DNA from: JAPLKX01 sp035530195
Lineage (GTDB): Bacteria > Hydrogenedentota > Hydrogenedentia > Hydrogenedentales > SLHB01
Length of the DNA: 18,602 nt
Assembly: GCA_035530195.1 (NCBI GenBank)
Contig: DATKVG010000186.1
Coordinates: forward strand, 1-18,602
Direction: 5' to 3'
Shown here: piece by piece, positions 1-7,403 of the stretch
Position numbering within the stretch: the first letter of the stretch is position 1
Layout of the letters: every line of letters begins with the position of its first letter
The notes under the pieces: generated by a model
The model's database searches: none
The model's input: the letters and a program-made list of their open reading frames with translations, nothing else
What the model was told of the DNA's origin: nothing
Position numbers and translations under genes: made by a program

Positions 1-516
1 CTCGATACCAAAAAAGGGACGGTTACCCTGAGCCGGGATGGGATGATCAGGCAGGGCGAGGCCAGTTTCCCGGCCACGGTCCGGAAAACCGTCACGCTTC
101 GCCCGCGTGCAACGCATTTCGAGATACGGTATGATGTGGCATTCCACGGTTCGGAACAGGTTACGTGCCTGTTCGGCGTGGAATTTGCCGTCAACCTGCT
201 CAGCGGGGCGTCGTTTGACCGGTATTACCGGTCGGACGACACCGACCTCCATTGCGCGCGGCTGGGCGAGATGGGCTGTGACGAAGGGCTTTCGCACATC
301 GCGCTTCGCGACGACTGGCAGCACTTGGAGTGCGGGTTCCGGTTCAGCGCGCCGGCAGAACGGGTGTACCGGTTCGGGCTGGAGACGGTCAGCCAGTCGG
401 AGGGCGGCCAGGAACGGGTGTACCAGGGCAGCGTGGTGGTTCCGTGCTGGGAGGTCGAGTTGACGCCGGGCCAGTCGTTTACGCGGACGATTATGGCTGA
501 AGTGGCCGGCGTGTAG
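1..516 (+). CDS. GH57-type 4-alpha-glucanotransferase/amylase, C-terminal fragment
   Basis: The reading frame is open from the first base of the window to a TAG at 514-516, so this is the 3' end of a gene that starts outside; the ATG at position 43 is internal. The 171 visible residues resemble the C-terminal beta-sandwich (DUF1926 type) of glycoside hydrolase family 57 amylases and 4-alpha-glucanotransferases. Supporting features are a beta-rich pattern, 'RKTVTLRP' leading into 'FEIRYDV', then 'LFGVEFAVNLLSG', and a final 'CWEVELTPGQSF' strand. Such enzymes rearrange alpha-1,4-glucans such as glycogen in the cytoplasm. The catalytic domain is not in the window, so activity cannot be judged. 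The stop codon abuts a tandem repeat that begins at its last base. The domain assignment rests on recognised pattern only; another carbohydrate enzyme with the same accessory domain is possible. Confidence 0.7.
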   Translation, partial: LDTKKGTVTLSRDGMIRQGEASFPATVRKTVTLRPRATHFEIRYDVAFHGSEQVTCLFGVEFAVNLLSGASFDRYYRSDDTDLHCARLGEMGCDEGLSHIALRDDWQHLECGFRFSAPAERVYRFGLETVSQSEGGQERVYQGSVVVPCWEVELTPGQSFTRTIMAEVAGV

Positions 517-561
517 CTGATAAGTCAGCCGGACGGCTGATAAGTCAGCCGGACGGCTGAT
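516..561. repeat. 20-bp self-complementary tandem repeat
   Basis: The unit GCTGATAAGTCAGCCGGACG occurs at 516-535 and 536-555, followed by a partial GCTGAT at 556-561. Each unit holds two overlapping inverted repeats, GGCTGA-TAAG-TCAGCC and TCAGCC-GGAC-GGCTGA, so the transcript could fold into alternative hairpins. It begins at the stop codon of the upstream gene and ends just before a promoter-like site. There is no T-run, so a classical terminator is not supported. Confidence 0.9.
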
Positions 562-564
562 CGA

Positions 565-573
565 TGTTACAAT
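565..573 (+). promoter_or_regulatory. Possible extended -10 promoter for ptsH
   Basis: TGTTACAAT matches the extended -10 form TGnTATAAT with TACAAT at 568-573, about 70 bases before the ptsH start. No good -35 hexamer lies 16-18 bases upstream, where the tandem repeat sits. The predicted leader holds a small inverted repeat GTTCC/GGAAC (582-586 with 593-597) and the 12-base palindrome CGTGCGCGCACG (601-612) just before the ribosome site. Confidence 0.4.
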
Positions 574-641
574 TTGTGGTAGTTCCGTGGTGGGAACCCG
601 CGTGCGCGCACGGTTCAGCAGGAGGCGTGGTAAGAACCTAG

Positions 642-914
642 ATGGAAGAGTTTAGCGAAGAGATGTTGATTGTCAATCCGTTGGGCATGCATATCCGCCC
701 GGCCGCGAAACTGGTCGAGACGGTGTTGCCTTTTGCCAGCGAGGTCTACCTGAAAATGGATGGTCACCTGCCCGTGAACGCCAAGAGCATCATGGGCGTG
801 TTGACCCTGCTGGCGCCGCAGGGCAGCCGGATCACGGTCATCTGCAAGGGCCCGGACGCCGGCGAGGCGCTCGATGCCGTGCGCGCCCTGATCGCTTCGG
901 GATTTGGAGAATAG
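642..914 (+). CDS. ptsH: Phosphocarrier protein HPr
   Basis: This 90-residue cytoplasmic protein matches HPr, which takes phosphate from Enzyme I and passes it on to EIIA proteins or regulators. The active-site motif 'PLGMHIRPAAKLVE' places the phosphorylated histidine at residue 17. The second HPr site, 'NAKSIMGVLTL', has Ser49 in the context phosphorylated by HPr kinase in Gram-positive and many other bacteria, so dual control is plausible. The ATG at 642 is chosen because it gives the normal distance to the histidine; the Met at residue 8 would leave too short a first strand. AGGAGG lies at 620-625, a rather long 16 bases before the ATG. ptsI starts two bases after the stop, and its ribosome site lies inside the end of ptsH, so the two are probably translationally coupled. 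No EII gene is seen in the window. Confidence 0.95.
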   Translation: MEEFSEEMLIVNPLGMHIRPAAKLVETVLPFASEVYLKMDGHLPVNAKSIMGVLTLLAPQGSRITVICKGPDAGEALDAVRALIASGFGE

Positions 915-916
915 TC

Positions 917-2698
917 TTGGAGATAGCATTGCGGGGCATAGGCGTATCGCCGGGGATAGCGATAGGCCCGGTGTTGCCGTTTGACGTACATACGTTCGAG
1001 ATCCCGAAGTACCGGATTTCCGACGCCGTCGCCGAATTGCAGCGGCTGGACGCGGCGGTGGCTGGGGTGCGCCTGGACCTCGAGCGGCTCCACCAGCAAA
1101 CGGCCAACTCGCTGGGCAAAGACCACGCCGACATCTTCAAAGCCCACCTTATGATGCTGGACGACGTCACCATTCGGAAGGATATCGAAGGCCGGCTCAG
1201 CCAGGAAGGGTTCAATATCGAGTACCTGCTCGACGACCTCCTGGCCAGTTACGCCAAAACCATGCGCACAGTTTCCGACGCGCGGTTCCGCGAGAGGACC
1301 AACGACCTTCTCGACGTTGGGAAACGGATTCTCGGGAAGCTGCTGAACGCGGAGTTGGCGAGCCTTGAAAGCATCGAGCATCCCAGCGTGGTTGTCGCGT
1401 ACGACCTGTCGCCGAGCGAAACGGCCAACATCGACGTCAAGAACGCGCTCGGGATAGCCACGGACATCGGGGGCCCGACCTCGCACACGGCGATTCTGGC
1501 GCGGGCGCTGGAGATCCCGGCGGTGGTTGGCCTGCGGTACGCGTGCGCGCACGTGAAGCCCGGGGACGTGGCGATTGTCGATGGTACGAACGGCTACGTG
1601 TTTATCCGGCCGGACGCTTCGACGCTGGCGGAGTTTACCGAGGAGAAGGGGCGGGTCGAGCGAAAGCGGCGCGATCTGCTCGAGGCGGAGGAAGCGGTTG
1701 TTTGCAAGACGCTGGACGGGTACGAGTTTCCGCTGATGGCGAACATCGAGTTGCCGGTCGAGGTTACGCACAGCCTGAAGGTCAAAGTGCAGGGAGTGGG
1801 CCTGTACCGGACCGAATACCTTTTCTTGAACAGGACCAACCTGCCTTCCGAGCAGGAGCAGTTCCAGGCGTACGCGCAGGTTGCTGCGGCGCTGAAGCCG
1901 CGGCCCGTAACGCTGCGGACGCTCGACATCGGCGGAGACAAGCTGGTGTCTCACCTGCAACTGACGGTGGAGATCAACCCGCAGTTGGGCTGGCGGGCGA
2001 TCCGGTTTTGCCTGGAGCGGCCGGACATTTTCAAGGCGCAGCTCCGCGCGATGTTCCGCGCCAGCGTGTACGGCAATGTCCAGATCATGTTTCCGCTGAT
2101 AAGCGGGCTCGAAGAGATGTGGCAGACCAAACACGTGGTGGACGAGGTGTGCGCGGATTTGGAGCGGCGAGGGGTCCCGTTCGACAAGGGGGTGAAGATC
2201 GGCACGATGATCGAAGTGCCCTCGGCCGTGGTCATTGCGGACATGCTGGCCAAGGAATGCGATTTTTTCAGCATCGGCACCAACGACCTGATTCAGTATT
2301 CGCTGGCCGTGGATCGGGTGAACGAGAAAATCGCCCACATGTACGAGCCGGCCCATCCGGCCATCCTGCGAATGATCCAGAAGACGGTCAAATCCGCGAA
2401 GGCGGCCGGCATTCCGTGCGGCCTGTGCGGTGAGATGGCGGGTGACCCGCTGTTCACGGAACTTTTGTTGGGGCTGGGCGTGGACTCGCTGAGCATGTCG
2501 GCGGTGGCGATTCCGGCGGTGCACGCGGAGATCGCCAACACCCGGATGTCGTCCGCCCGCACCTTTGCCAGAAACGTGCTGGCCGCGAAAACCGCCGCGG
2601 ACATTCGTGCGCTGCTCCAGAACCGATTTCAGCGGAAGGGCGCGCTCGAGCGCTACCTGTCCCAGTTGAAACACAGCCGCCACGAGAAAGGGGAGTGA
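917..2698 (+). CDS. ptsI: PTS Enzyme I (PEP-protein phosphotransferase)
   Basis: Enzyme I autophosphorylates on histidine from phosphoenolpyruvate and passes the phosphate to HPr. At 593 residues it is close to the usual length of about 575. The N-terminal part (1-145) is the HPr-binding region. The phosphohistidine motif 'GGPTSHTAILARA' puts the active histidine at residue 190. The C-terminal PEP-binding barrel shows 'GLYRTEYLF', 'RTLDIGGDK', 'NPQLGWRAIR', 'FFSIGTNDLIQYSLAVDR' and the catalytic-cysteine motif 'CGLCGEMAGDP'. The start is a TTG at 917 with GGAG at 906-909, seven bases upstream and inside the end of ptsH; no better start exists because the protein must begin near 'IALRGIGVSPGIAIG'. 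dxr begins eight bases after the stop. All key residues are present, so the protein should be active. Confidence 0.96.
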   Translation: MEIALRGIGVSPGIAIGPVLPFDVHTFEIPKYRISDAVAELQRLDAAVAGVRLDLERLHQQTANSLGKDHADIFKAHLMMLDDVTIRKDIEGRLSQEGFNIEYLLDDLLASYAKTMRTVSDARFRERTNDLLDVGKRILGKLLNAELASLESIEHPSVVVAYDLSPSETANIDVKNALGIATDIGGPTSHTAILARALEIPAVVGLRYACAHVKPGDVAIVDGTNGYVFIRPDASTLAEFTEEKGRVERKRRDLLEAEEAVVCKTLDGYEFPLMANIELPVEVTHSLKVKVQGVGLYRTEYLFLNRTNLPSEQEQFQAYAQVAAALKPRPVTLRTLDIGGDKLVSHLQLTVEINPQLGWRAIRFCLERPDIFKAQLRAMFRASVYGNVQIMFPLISGLEEMWQTKHVVDEVCADLERRGVPFDKGVKIGTMIEVPSAVVIADMLAKECDFFSIGTNDLIQYSLAVDRVNEKIAHMYEPAHPAILRMIQKTVKSAKAAGIPCGLCGEMAGDPLFTELLLGLGVDSLSMSAVAIPAVHAEIANTRMSSARTFARNVLAAKTAADIRALLQNRFQRKGALERYLSQLKHSRHEKGE

Positions 2699-2705
2699 GG
2701 GGCCG

Positions 2706-3857
2706 GTGCCGAGGCGAATCTCGATTCTAGGTTCCACCGGCTCGATTGGCCGCAGCGCCCTGGATGTGGTGCGCCACTATTCGGGGCAGTTTGAAGTGGC
2801 CGTGCTTGCGGCCCACTCGAACATCGACGTGTTGTCCCGCCAAGTCGCTGAGTTCCGGCCGCGACTGGTTGCGGTGAGCGATCCGGCGGCGGCGGCCGAA
2901 TTTGCTTCGCGCCACCGCGGCCTGTCCGTCCTCAGGGGATCGGGCGGGCTCGAGGAAGCCGCGACGGAGCCGGTCGATACGGTGCTGTGCGGGGTGGTGG
3001 GCGCGGCGGGGTTGCGCCCGCTTCTGGCGGGGATTGACGCGGGCAACCGGATCGCGCTGGCCAACAAAGAATCGCTGGTGATGGCCGGCAAGCTTGTCAT
3101 GGAGCGAGCGCGGCAAAAGAAAGTTCGGATTTTGCCAGTTGACAGTGAGCACAACGCCATTTTCCAGTGCCTGCAGGGCAACAACGTCCGCGACGTCCAT
3201 TGCCTCCATATCACGGCGTCGGGCGGGGCATTTTACGGGCGTCCGCGCGAGTCGCTCGAGGCCGTGACGCCGCAAGAGGCCCTGCAGCACCCGACGTGGG
3301 ACATGGGGACCAAGATCACGATCGATTCGGCCACCCTGATGAACAAGGGGCTCGAGGTGATCGAGGCGATGTGGCTGTTTGGCCTGCCGCTGTCGAAGAT
3401 CCGGGTGTTGATCCATCCGCAAAGCGTTGTGCACAGCCTGGTTGAGTTCACGGATGGGAGTATTCTGGCCCAGCTTGGTGTTACGGATATGCGATTTCCT
3501 ATCTTATTCGCACTGACTTGGCCGGAGCGTGTACAATCACCTATGGCTCGGCTGGATTTGGCGGCGTTGCGTGAGTTGACGTTCGCGGCGCCGGACTTTC
3601 GGCAGTTCCCCTGCCTGTCGCTGGCTCTGGAAGCGGCCCAACGGGGGGGAACGGCCCCGGCCATACTCAACGCCGCAAACGAAGAGGCGGTTACGGCGTT
3701 TTGTCAGGGAAGGATAAGATTTCTCCAAATTGAACAGGTGGTTCGTGGGATGCTCGAGAGCAGCCCGGTCGAGGAAGTGACTTCGCTGGAGGCGGTGGAG
3801 CAGGCAGATGCCGCGGTGAGGCGAAAAGCGGCCGCATTTATGGAAGGCATGATTTGA
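2706..3857 (+). CDS. dxr: 1-deoxy-D-xylulose-5-phosphate reductoisomerase
   Basis: Dxr (IspC) converts DXP to 2-C-methyl-D-erythritol 4-phosphate with NADPH, the first committed step of the MEP isoprenoid pathway. The 383-residue length is typical. The NADPH loop 'GSTGSIG' is at residues 9-15, 'ANKESLVMAG' near 119-128, and the metal ligands in 'PVDSEHNAIFQCL' are Asp146 and Glu148. 'MNKGLEVIEAMWLF' supplies Glu217 and Glu220, and 'HPQSVVHSLVEF' follows. The start is a GTG at 2706; GAGGGG at 2697-2702 overlaps the ptsI stop, which suggests coupling to ptsI. Placement directly before rseP is the common dxr-rseP order of many bacteria. A patch at about 3480-3545 is richer in A/T and uses rarer codons than its surroundings, but the reading frame and family motifs run through it unbroken. 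Confidence 0.97.
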   Translation: MPRRISILGSTGSIGRSALDVVRHYSGQFEVAVLAAHSNIDVLSRQVAEFRPRLVAVSDPAAAAEFASRHRGLSVLRGSGGLEEAATEPVDTVLCGVVGAAGLRPLLAGIDAGNRIALANKESLVMAGKLVMERARQKKVRILPVDSEHNAIFQCLQGNNVRDVHCLHITASGGAFYGRPRESLEAVTPQEALQHPTWDMGTKITIDSATLMNKGLEVIEAMWLFGLPLSKIRVLIHPQSVVHSLVEFTDGSILAQLGVTDMRFPILFALTWPERVQSPMARLDLAALRELTFAAPDFRQFPCLSLALEAAQRGGTAPAILNAANEEAVTAFCQGRIRFLQIEQVVRGMLESSPVEEVTSLEAVEQADAAVRRKAAAFMEGMI

Positions 3858-3947
3858 ACCGAGGATTACATACGTTTCTTGAGACTGCTGAAAAGATCCG
3901 GGGCCGCAGAAGATTGAATCGCCGGAGAACGGGAAGATAGGAAGACC

Positions 3948-5642
3948 ATGTTAGTTGATGTTGTTGTGTTTCTGCTGGTGCTTGGCCTGCTCATATTTTT
4001 CCATGAGCTCGGCCATTTCGTCGCCGCGAAAGCGTGCGGCATTTACGTTGACCGGTTCAGCCTCGGGATGCCGCCGCGGCTGGCCGGCGTCAGGCTGGGG
4101 GAGACCGACTACTGTGTGGGGGCGTTGCCGTTTGGCGGCTACGTCAAGATGGCCGGCCAGGAAGACACCCCGCTGTCCGAGGAAGAGCGCGAGGCGACGT
4201 ACGGCCAGGTGCCGCCGGAACGGTGGTTCGGCAAGAAACCCGTATGGCAGCGGTTCATCGTGATTCTTGCCGGCCCGGCCATGAACTTCGTGCTGGCCAT
4301 CCTGTTGTACGGCATCGTGGCCGCCGTCGGCGCCAAGGTGCCGGAAAGCGAAGTGGACACCCGGATCGGATCGATCGTCGAAAACTCGCCGGCCGCCGGC
4401 GCGGCCATGTACAAGGCGCCGGGACCGGGGCAGTCCATTGACTTCTCGCGGCTCCCTGACGCCGTCGGCTGGAGAACGGGCGACCGGGTGATCACCATCA
4501 ACGGGAACAGAATCCGCAACATCATGGACGTGGCGATCGATGCGGTTCTCGGCAAGGGCGAAACCCTCACGGTCGTGCTGGATCGGCCGGAACGCGACGG
4601 CACGTTTACGCGGTACGTCTCGCCGGTCGCGCCCGCCCAACTCAGAGACACGGACCGGCACGCGCGGTTTGGCGTGGACCCGTTCGAAACCGTCCTGATC
4701 GACACCATTCTCGAAGGCAGCCCCGCCGCGCGGGCCGGCCTGAAGAGCGGCGACATTGTCACCCGCGCGAATGGAAACGTCATCGACAGGACCACGTTTA
4801 TCGAAGCCACCGAAAAAACGCCCGAAGGCGATATTCTGACACTCGAGATCGAACGCGATGGCCAGCGGTTTACACAAACCGTTCAGCCGGAAACGGTCGG
4901 CCGGCTGCAGGGAGTCGCCATCGGTGTTGCCGATCCGGATGCGAAATCGCCGCCCATCGTCCTCTCCATCACCGACGACTACAAGAAATCTGGCCCGTTG
5001 CGGCCGGGCGACGTGATCGAGCAGATCGAGGGCCAGCCGGCGACGCTGGCGGTGTTGCGCGATTTGGAGCGGACCCGGAGCGGCGGCTCGATCGAAGTCC
5101 AGGTGCGTCGGCCGCGCGTCATGTTTGGGATCGTGCGCGGTGAAGAACAATTTGCAGGCCAGCTCCCCGTAGCGCCGGTGCGGGCGATCGGGGTTCAACT
5201 GGGTCTCCGGATGGTGCACCACCGCGTGCCGGCGGCTGAAATCGTTCCTGAATCGTTTAAGCTGGCCAACCAGGCGCTGATGCGCACCGTGAAGACGGTG
5301 GTGTTGCTGGTGCAGGGCGACCTCAGCCCGAAAGACCTCGGCGGGCCCGTGATGATCTATCAGGTTACGACGACGGCGGCGCGCGAAGGGTACTGGTGGC
5401 TGTTCGGCATCACGGCCTTCATCAGCGTAAACTTGTGCGTGTTCAACCTGCTGCCCCTCCCCGTGCTGGACGGCGGGGTGCTCATGTACCTGCTGGTCGA
5501 GGGCGTGAGGGGAAAACCGCTGAGCCCGAAAGTTCAGGAGCGGATGCAACAGGCGGGCCTGCTGCTGATCGTGACCCTGTTCCTGTTTATCACGTTCAAC
5601 GACATCTCGCGCTGGGTCACCACATCGCTCGGCGGCTCATGA
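3948..5642 (+). CDS. rseP: RseP-type intramembrane zinc metalloprotease (site-2 protease)
   Basis: Site-2 proteases cut membrane-embedded anti-sigma factors and signal-peptide remnants. The zinc motif HELGH is at residues 19-23 in the first membrane helix. A second hydrophobic segment follows at about 101-130 with 'GPAMNF', and the third zinc ligand lies in 'NLLPLPVLDGG' (Asp508), followed by a last helix near 535-550. At 564 residues it is more than 100 longer than the E. coli protein. The extra length is explained by three PDZ-like units instead of two: about 139-214 (interrupted by a Gly/Pro-rich insert at about 152-175), 245-312 and 335-389. AGGAAG at 3939-3944 precedes the ATG. The gene lies 90 bases after dxr, in the widespread dxr-rseP pairing. 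Its natural substrate cannot be deduced here. Confidence 0.95.
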   Translation: MLVDVVVFLLVLGLLIFFHELGHFVAAKACGIYVDRFSLGMPPRLAGVRLGETDYCVGALPFGGYVKMAGQEDTPLSEEEREATYGQVPPERWFGKKPVWQRFIVILAGPAMNFVLAILLYGIVAAVGAKVPESEVDTRIGSIVENSPAAGAAMYKAPGPGQSIDFSRLPDAVGWRTGDRVITINGNRIRNIMDVAIDAVLGKGETLTVVLDRPERDGTFTRYVSPVAPAQLRDTDRHARFGVDPFETVLIDTILEGSPAARAGLKSGDIVTRANGNVIDRTTFIEATEKTPEGDILTLEIERDGQRFTQTVQPETVGRLQGVAIGVADPDAKSPPIVLSITDDYKKSGPLRPGDVIEQIEGQPATLAVLRDLERTRSGGSIEVQVRRPRVMFGIVRGEEQFAGQLPVAPVRAIGVQLGLRMVHHRVPAAEIVPESFKLANQALMRTVKTVVLLVQGDLSPKDLGGPVMIYQVTTTAAREGYWWLFGITAFISVNLCVFNLLPLPVLDGGVLMYLLVEGVRGKPLSPKVQERMQQAGLLLIVTLFLFITFNDISRWVTTSLGGS

Positions 5643-5643
5643 G

Positions 5644-5676
5644 AATTGCGGATTGTCGATTGCAAATTGCGGATTT
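5644..5676. repeat. ATTGCGGATT micro-repeat downstream of rseP
   Basis: AATTGCGGATT at 5644-5654 recurs as AAATTGCGGATTT at 5664-5676, with a degenerate GATTGC between them. The same words appear again downstream of lysC (7283-7307). This is a small direct repeat in non-coding sequence, two bases after the rseP stop. Confidence 0.75.
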
Positions 5677-5722
5677 AGATAACTGACCGCAGCTTAATGA
5701 GGGTCTTCTGCACCGTCTTCAG

Positions 5723-5765
5723 CCCAGGATTACGACTACCCCGGAGGGGTTGGCGCCATCCTGGG
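5723..5765. repeat. Nested inverted repeat in the rseP-lysC gap
   Basis: CCCAGGAT at 5723-5730 is the exact reverse complement of ATCCTGGG at 5758-5765. Inside this pair, ACCCC-GGA-GGGGT at 5738-5750 forms a second perfect hairpin. No T-run follows. The gene-free stretch 5643-5969 therefore holds the micro-repeat, this structure, and the promoter-like palindrome at 5843-5871; I see no gene in it. Confidence 0.75.
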
Positions 5766-5842
5766 TAGTCGACACCCCACGAGCAGAACCCCGGATATGG
5801 GTTAGACACTCCGCGGCGGCCCATTTTTAGATTTTTCCCAGT

Positions 5843-5871
5843 TTGTAAATGGCGCTCGGCGCCATTAAAAT
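5843..5871 (+). promoter_or_regulatory. Candidate lysC promoter with a palindrome filling the spacer
   Basis: TTGTAA (5843-5848) and TAAAAT (5866-5871) are separated by exactly 17 bases and match the -35 and -10 consensus at 4 of 6 and 5 of 6 positions. The spacer is the perfect palindrome AATGGCGC-TCG-GCGCCATT (5848-5866), which overlaps the last base of the -35 and the first base of the -10. A dimeric regulator bound there would compete with RNA polymerase. A start near 5878 would leave about 90 bases of leader before lysC. Alternatively the palindrome acts as an RNA hairpin on read-through transcripts. Confidence 0.45.
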
Positions 5872-5969
5872 ACTGCCGCCAAAGCCGGGCTTTTGCCGGG
5901 CATTCTGAATACCTTCCAGTTTTGTAGCAGGGAGCGGTGCAAACGACGCAGGAAAGGCGGTTGAGCGAG

Positions 5970-7280
5970 ATGAACGGAATCACGTGCAAGTTCGGGGGAT
6001 CGAGCCTGGCGGACGCGGCGTGCGTCCAGAACGTGGAGAAGATTATCCGCGCCAATCCGGCGCGGCGGTTCATCGTGCCGTCGGCGCCGGGCAAGCGGTT
6101 CGCCGAAGACAAGAAAGTCACGGACCTGCTGCTTGCGTGGCACAGTTTCGTTACGCAAAAGCTGGATGCGTCACAGCCCATCGCCATTGTTCGCGAGCGC
6201 TACGCGGAACTCGCCCGCGAACTCGGCGTGAAGTTTGATGTCGACAAAGAACTCGATGAAATCAAGCGGGTGGCCCCGCAGTTCGACGGGCCGGACTACA
6301 TGGCGTCGCGCGGCGAATACCTCAACGGGCGGCTTATCGCGGCGTATCTCGGGGCCACGTTCATCGATCCAGCCGACTGCATCAAGTTCGACGACGAGGG
6401 CATGCTCAACCCGAGCAGTTACGGCCTGCTTGGGGCGCGGCTCGAGGGGCCGGGGCTGTTTGTGGTGCCAGGCTTCTACGGGTCGCTGCCGGACGGCAGG
6501 GTCAAGACGTTTTCGCGCGGCGGGAGCGACGTCACGGGCTCGATCGTGGCGCGCTCTGCCGGGTCGGAATTGTACGAGAACTGGACGGACGTTTCGGGTT
6601 TCCGGATGGCGGACCCTCGGATTGTGCCCGATGCCAAACGGATCGAGGAAATCACGTACGCCGAGTTGCGCGAGTTGTCGTACATGGGCGCGCAGGTCCT
6701 GCATGATGAATCCATTTTCCCGGTGCGCGAGCCGGGCATCCCGATCAACATCCGCAACACCAACGCGCCCGACAACCCCGGCACGATGATCGTTTCCAAG
6801 CGGGCTGCGACCTCGCCGGTTGTGGGCATCGCCGGCCGCAAAGGCTTCACGATGATCAACATTGAAAAAGCCCTGATGAACAAGGAACGAGGGTTCGGCC
6901 GGCGGGTCTTGTCGGTGCTCGAGGAACACGGGATTAGCTTTGAGCATATGCCGACGGGCATCGACACGATCTCGCTGATTGTGCGGGACGACGAACTGGC
7001 GCAGCACGGCGTGGCGGTGCTGCGGGGTATCGAACGGGCCGTTCAGCCGGACCGGGTGGTTCTTGCGCCGGGGCTGGCGCTGATCGCGACGGTGGGGCAG
7101 GGCATGATCCACCACATCGGCATTGCCGGCCGGCTGTGCACCGCGATGGCGGAAGCCAAGGTCAACTTGCGCGTGATCAACCAGGGTTCGAGCGAGATGA
7201 ACATCATTATCGGCGTGGAAGAGAACGACCTGGCGGCGGCGGTTCGGGCCATTTATGATGCGTTCAAGTCGTGGGAATAG
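5970..7280 (+). CDS. lysC: Aspartate kinase with two ACT domains
   Basis: Aspartate kinase phosphorylates aspartate with ATP, the entry step to lysine, threonine, methionine and diaminopimelate. The 436 residues start with the nucleotide-binding signature 'CKFGGSSLAD' (residues 6-15). 'SAPGKRFAEDKKVTDLL', the substrate-site motif 'FSRGGSDVTG' (181-190) and 'YMGAQVLHDESIFPV' follow. Two C-terminal ACT domains (about 284-350 and 370-432) would bind an amino-acid effector. The overall form resembles the monofunctional class to which B. subtilis YclM belongs. The ATG at 5970 is chosen over the upstream GTG at 5937 because AGGAAAGG lies nine or so bases before it and the protein then begins at the usual point just before the KFGGSS strand. 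There is no homoserine dehydrogenase fusion. It probably has its own promoter (5843-5871). Which amino acid inhibits it cannot be read from sequence. Confidence 0.95.
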   Translation: MNGITCKFGGSSLADAACVQNVEKIIRANPARRFIVPSAPGKRFAEDKKVTDLLLAWHSFVTQKLDASQPIAIVRERYAELARELGVKFDVDKELDEIKRVAPQFDGPDYMASRGEYLNGRLIAAYLGATFIDPADCIKFDDEGMLNPSSYGLLGARLEGPGLFVVPGFYGSLPDGRVKTFSRGGSDVTGSIVARSAGSELYENWTDVSGFRMADPRIVPDAKRIEEITYAELRELSYMGAQVLHDESIFPVREPGIPINIRNTNAPDNPGTMIVSKRAATSPVVGIAGRKGFTMINIEKALMNKERGFGRRVLSVLEEHGISFEHMPTGIDTISLIVRDDELAQHGVAVLRGIERAVQPDRVVLAPGLALIATVGQGMIHHIGIAGRLCTAMAEAKVNLRVINQGSSEMNIIIGVEENDLAAAVRAIYDAFKSWE

Positions 7281-7282
7281 CA

Positions 7283-7307
7283 ATTGCGGATTTCGGATTG
7301 CGGATTT
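7283..7307. repeat. ATTGCGGATT micro-repeat downstream of lysC
   Basis: ATTGCGGATTT at 7283-7293 is repeated as GGATTGCGGATTT at 7295-7307. It shares its core word with the repeat after rseP at 5644-5676, and both lie within a few bases of a stop codon. Confidence 0.75.
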
Positions 7308-7403
7308 AAACTGCAAAGAGAAGAGTAGTTGTCTACTGCGAAAAGCGGTAGGTCACAACAGGGCAGTTTTCCTATCCGTCTGGGATGCCATGGAGAGATT
7401 CTG

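Noticed and set aside
764..2737. Very long minus-strand open frame (657 codons) opposite ptsI
   Set aside because: It is the composition-driven shadow of a GC-rich gene; Enzyme I motifs on the plus strand are unambiguous.
3503..3537. Possible promoter inside dxr (TACAAT at 3532-3537) for rseP
   Set aside because: No acceptable -35 at 16-18 bases; the A/T-richer patch is explained by codon choice, and evidence is too thin to list it as a feature.
3951..5549. Long minus-strand open frame opposite rseP
   Set aside because: It is the antisense of a certain gene, with low-complexity His/Arg-rich composition typical of shadows.
5675..6187. Minus-strand open frame spanning the rseP-lysC gap and the start of lysC
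   Set aside because: It runs antisense to lysC and through the nested palindrome region; it has no family resemblance, and the lysC frame on the other strand is certain.
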